A stretch of 64,000 nucleotides of DNA, taken from Cytophagales bacterium Alg240-R148 (GTDB lineage: Bacteria > Bacteroidota > Bacteroidia > Cytophagales > Cyclobacteriaceae). The position numbers and the translations under genes are program-made. Below, piece after piece: positions 61,715 to 64,000 of this stretch. How positions within the stretch are numbered: position 1 is the stretch's first letter; each line of letters starts with the position of its first letter. Under the pieces are notes generated by a model. It was not told where the DNA came from and ran no database searches. It was given only the letters and a program-made list of their open reading frames with translations. Location: contig LS999826.1 of NCBI GenBank assembly GCA_900537185.1, forward strand, positions 1,006,672 to 1,070,671, given 5' to 3'.

Positions 61715-64000
61715 ATGAAATTATTTCTGCGTTTAATAACGTTACTTTTTTTTATAGGCCCATCGATTTCAGGGTATGGCCAATGTGGCTTTACTGGGTT
61801 GGATACTGACTATTGTGAAAACGATGGAATTGCAGTGTTAACTGGTGATACCCCTGGCGGTGTTTTTAGTGGGGATGGCATTTCTGGAGCAAATTTTGAT
61901 CCTAATGTGGCTGGTCCGGGGTCTCATACCATAGATTATTTTAATTCGAACTATTACAATGGCGACCTCAGCGGAACTTATTCGTTAGAAAATAACCTTG
62001 CCTCTGGTTGGACCCGTCTGACAACTTTAGAAGGACTGGATGATGCAGTATCTTTACCGGTAAATATCGGTTTTACATTTAGTTTTTTTGGGTCGGACTA
62101 TACCCAACTGTATGTGTCAACCAATGGCAACATATCTTTTTCAAATTATATAGAGTCTTCATTTCTAGCCAAATCTATTCCGAATAGTGGGGTCCTTCCT
62201 CAAAATATGATTGCGCTGTTAAGAACCGATCTAGATCCTTCTGCATCTGCGTCTGACAGAATTCAATACCGTGTTAATGGAGTGGCACCCAACCGGGTAT
62301 TTGTTTTAAGTTATTATAATGTACCAAGGTTTGGTTCGGCAGATTTAGTAAGCACGCAACTCAAACTAGATGAAGCTTCTCAAAGTATAGAAATTCATAC
62401 AGAGCGTTACGACAATACGGTCAGTGCTAGTGTATTACAAGGAGTTGAAAATGCATCCGGTACTTTTGGTGTTATTACAGTAGGAAGAAATAACGACAAT
62501 GCAGCTAGCTTTGTAAATGATTATGCTGCGTTTATTCCTTGTTCCGACTCTCAAAGTGTTACGGTACATGCCAACCCAACCCAACCCACCATTACAGCAA
62601 CCGGAGGAATTGTTGAGGTTTGTGAAGATGGCTCCAATGTTACTTTAACATCTTCTGCAGCACCAGCCGGAGGATCATATCTTTGGTATAAAGACGGAAT
62701 TTCAACAGGTTTAACTACTGCTTCGGTAGTGCTTAATTCTACAGCACAGTCGGGAAATTACCAAGTACAAGTTTTTGATGTGTTAGCGAACAATTGTGAG
62801 AGTTCCTTGTCTGCTGCTACTACGGCAACCATTAATGCTCTACCTGTTGGAAGTATTACGGGAGACGCAACCATTTGTAATGGTGGATCCACTAACTTGA
62901 CTTTTAATCTATCTGGCAATGGTCCATTTGATGTACGTTATACAGATGGAGGAAGTACTTTTGATTTAGTAGGTATTTCGGATGGCCATACAGTGGCTGT
63001 ATCACCGAGTAGCAATACTATTTACAGTCTGGTTTTTGTACGGGATGTACATGTTTGTTCTCCTGTTGATATAAGTTCAACTGCTTCTGTTGCGGTGAAA
63101 CAAGAGGCCATCATTGTGGTGGACCCTATTAATACAACGGTTTGTGAAGGAGATAATGTTGTTTTTACTTCTTCAGTTACAGGAGATGATTTGTCCTTGC
63201 AATGGCAGGTGAGTACCAATGGTGGAGGTACTTGGAACAATGCCATAGATGGGCTCAAGTATGCAGGAGCTACAACCAGTAGTTTAACGGTTTTTAATGT
63301 AGCGAATAGCGAAAATAATGATGAATACCAGCTCGTTGTAACCAGTCTTGCTCCTTGTTCGGATAATATTAATAGTGCAGATGCGGTGTTAACAGTAAAT
63401 GCATTGCCGACCACAGATGCAGGCAGCAACGATGAGTTGTGCCAAGCAGTAGGCGCCCAAAGCTTTGACTTTACCACTAGAACAACCACTGCCAGTTCGA
63501 GTAACGACAATGGCAGCTACAGCTGGGTGGCCTCAACAGGAGGTACTTTTGTAGACAATAGTTTGCTCAACCCAGTGTTCAATGTAACGGCGAACTTCTC
63601 AGGTACGATCACCTTCACACTCACAGCGGGGGGTAATGGTTCTTGTGCCGATGGGGTAGACAGCTTTGACTTGGTGGTAACACCAGCAGCGATTGTAGAT
63701 GCAGGAAGCTCTGAGGAGATCTGTGAGGCGACAAGTTTGTTTGACTTCAATAGCCAGACCACTGGAGCCAGTGCCAGCAACTACAATACGATATTATGGA
63801 CCCACGATGGAGCGGGCACGATACTCAATGCAAATACACTAACGCCTTCTTACCAGCCAGATGCTGCAGAGACCGGCACGGTAACGTTCACCTTGACCGC
63901 AACGGGCAATGGCTCTTGTGCAACGGTGAACGATATAATGGCCCTTACCATTACCCCAGCGGTAACCACAGATGCAGGCAGCAACGATGAGTTGTGCCAA
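61715..64000 (+). CDS. Giant repetitive surface adhesin, Ig/PKD-like (3' partial)
   Basis: 762 codons are present; the frame is open to the window end and has no stop. ATG at 61715 starts a signal peptide (LITLLFFIGPSISGYGQ). An N-terminal beta-sandwich is followed by a segment like NIGFTFSFFGSDYTQLYVST, then Ig/PKD-like modules (VEVCEDGSNVTLTSS, TICNGGSTNLTF, TTVCEGDNVVFTSS) of ~90 residues. From 63410 the modules become near-identical, starting TTDAGSNDELCQ or IVDAGSSEEICE. Such proteins in Bacteroidota are exported by T9SS and serve adhesion or gliding. The C-terminal sorting domain lies beyond the window. Confidence 0.8.
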   Translation, partial: MKLFLRLITLLFFIGPSISGYGQCGFTGLDTDYCENDGIAVLTGDTPGGVFSGDGISGANFDPNVAGPGSHTIDYFNSNYYNGDLSGTYSLENNLASGWTRLTTLEGLDDAVSLPVNIGFTFSFFGSDYTQLYVSTNGNISFSNYIESSFLAKSIPNSGVLPQNMIALLRTDLDPSASASDRIQYRVNGVAPNRVFVLSYYNVPRFGSADLVSTQLKLDEASQSIEIHTERYDNTVSASVLQGVENASGTFGVITVGRNNDNAASFVNDYAAFIPCSDSQSVTVHANPTQPTITATGGIVEVCEDGSNVTLTSSAAPAGGSYLWYKDGISTGLTTASVVLNSTAQSGNYQVQVFDVLANNCESSLSAATTATINALPVGSITGDATICNGGSTNLTFNLSGNGPFDVRYTDGGSTFDLVGISDGHTVAVSPSSNTIYSLVFVRDVHVCSPVDISSTASVAVKQEAIIVVDPINTTVCEGDNVVFTSSVTGDDLSLQWQVSTNGGGTWNNAIDGLKYAGATTSSLTVFNVANSENNDEYQLVVTSLAPCSDNINSADAVLTVNALPTTDAGSNDELCQAVGAQSFDFTTRTTTASSSNDNGSYSWVASTGGTFVDNSLLNPVFNVTANFSGTITFTLTAGGNGSCADGVDSFDLVVTPAAIVDAGSSEEICEATSLFDFNSQTTGASASNYNTILWTHDGAGTILNANTLTPSYQPDAAETGTVTFTLTATGNGSCATVNDIMALTITPAVTTDAGSNDELCQ
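63410..64000 (+). repeat. Tandem ~280-base modules in the adhesin
   Basis: Module starts (codon-aligned on the DAGS motif) are at 63410, 63692 and 63965, spacing 282 and 273 bases. The first and third begin with the same 36 bases (63410-63445 = 63965-64000). Two sampled 60-base lines in the block are 31/60 G+C each, against 21/60 at 62041-62100. The array continues past the window end. Confidence 0.85.

Noticed and set aside
63022..63510. 162-codon minus-strand frame opposite the adhesin
   Set aside because: The plus-strand frame is open through it with clear Ig/PKD-like modules; the minus-strand frame is incidental.
1..64000. tRNA, rRNA, IS elements, prophage or CRISPR
   Set aside because: No cloverleaf, transposase-like protein, terminal inverted repeat pair or spaced repeat array was noticed in either strand.

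Overview
The window looks like chromosomal DNA of a Bacteroidota bacterium, most likely a Cytophagales-type marine or aquatic member. The evidence is a C-terminal type IX secretion (T9SS) sorting domain, a very large Ig/PKD-like surface protein, recurrent TAnnTTTG -7 promoter motifs instead of sigma70 -10 boxes, weak Shine-Dalgarno sequences, the parA-parB-DUF5683-dapB-lepB cluster, and A+T-rich DNA. Genes are dense, no rRNA, tRNA, IS element, prophage or CRISPR array is visible, and both window ends cut a gene.

Layout. 1-5.4 kb: a truncated secreted nuclease/phosphatase-like protein, a SanA/YdcF protein plus diacylglycerol kinase pair, a small arsenic-type operon (arsR, an ArsI/CadI-like VOC protein, an ArsC-like phosphatase-fold protein) and rluF. 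5.4-14.3 kb: thioredoxin-like lipid/periplasmic protein, MscS channel, thyA overlapping tail-to-tail with an aminotransferase IV gene, sdaAB, a TolC/HlyD pair and a MoeB-rhodanese fusion. 14.6-20.6 kb: gltB-gltD glutamate synthase. 20.7-29.9 kb: a cupin protein, phenylalanine hydroxylase (phhA), an E2 acyltransferase, cinA, envelope proteins and tex. 29.9-46.2 kb: mainly minus-strand housekeeping genes: an SpmAB fusion, ACBP-rsmE, DUF445-prohibitin-citrate synthase, the UPF0173-parA-parB-DUF5683-dapB-lepB run and pyrG-yidC. 46.4-52.8 kb: cca, a TPR protein, an ECF sigma/anti-sigma-like pair, murB, rhomboid and OmpH/Skp. 52.9-64 kb: a 1058-residue transporter-HEAT-cNMP-fold protein, then an apparent operon of an nSTAND-type ATPase/WD40 membrane protein, a TPR/outer-membrane barrel, a beta-propeller-like lipoprotein and the start of a giant repetitive adhesin.

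The most striking signal is in the 268-base gap before phhA. A 26-codon reading frame with six consecutive tyrosine codons is followed by a strong intrinsic terminator, and the intervening RNA can form a competing antiterminator. This is the layout of a ribosome-mediated attenuator. It fits the enzyme, which makes tyrosine from phenylalanine: stalling on Tyr codons would switch phhA on when tyrosine is scarce. Other leads are the envelope-spanning STAND/WD40 operon, the transporter-HEAT-cNMP protein, a plus-strand terminator with no gene in front of it near 37.65 kb, and an arsenic operon without a permease whose ArsC-like protein has an altered active-site loop.

All functions are inferred from reading protein sequences and motifs; no database search was run. 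Start codons were moved inward where the longest frame began at TTG/GTG or at an ATG outside the conserved domain.
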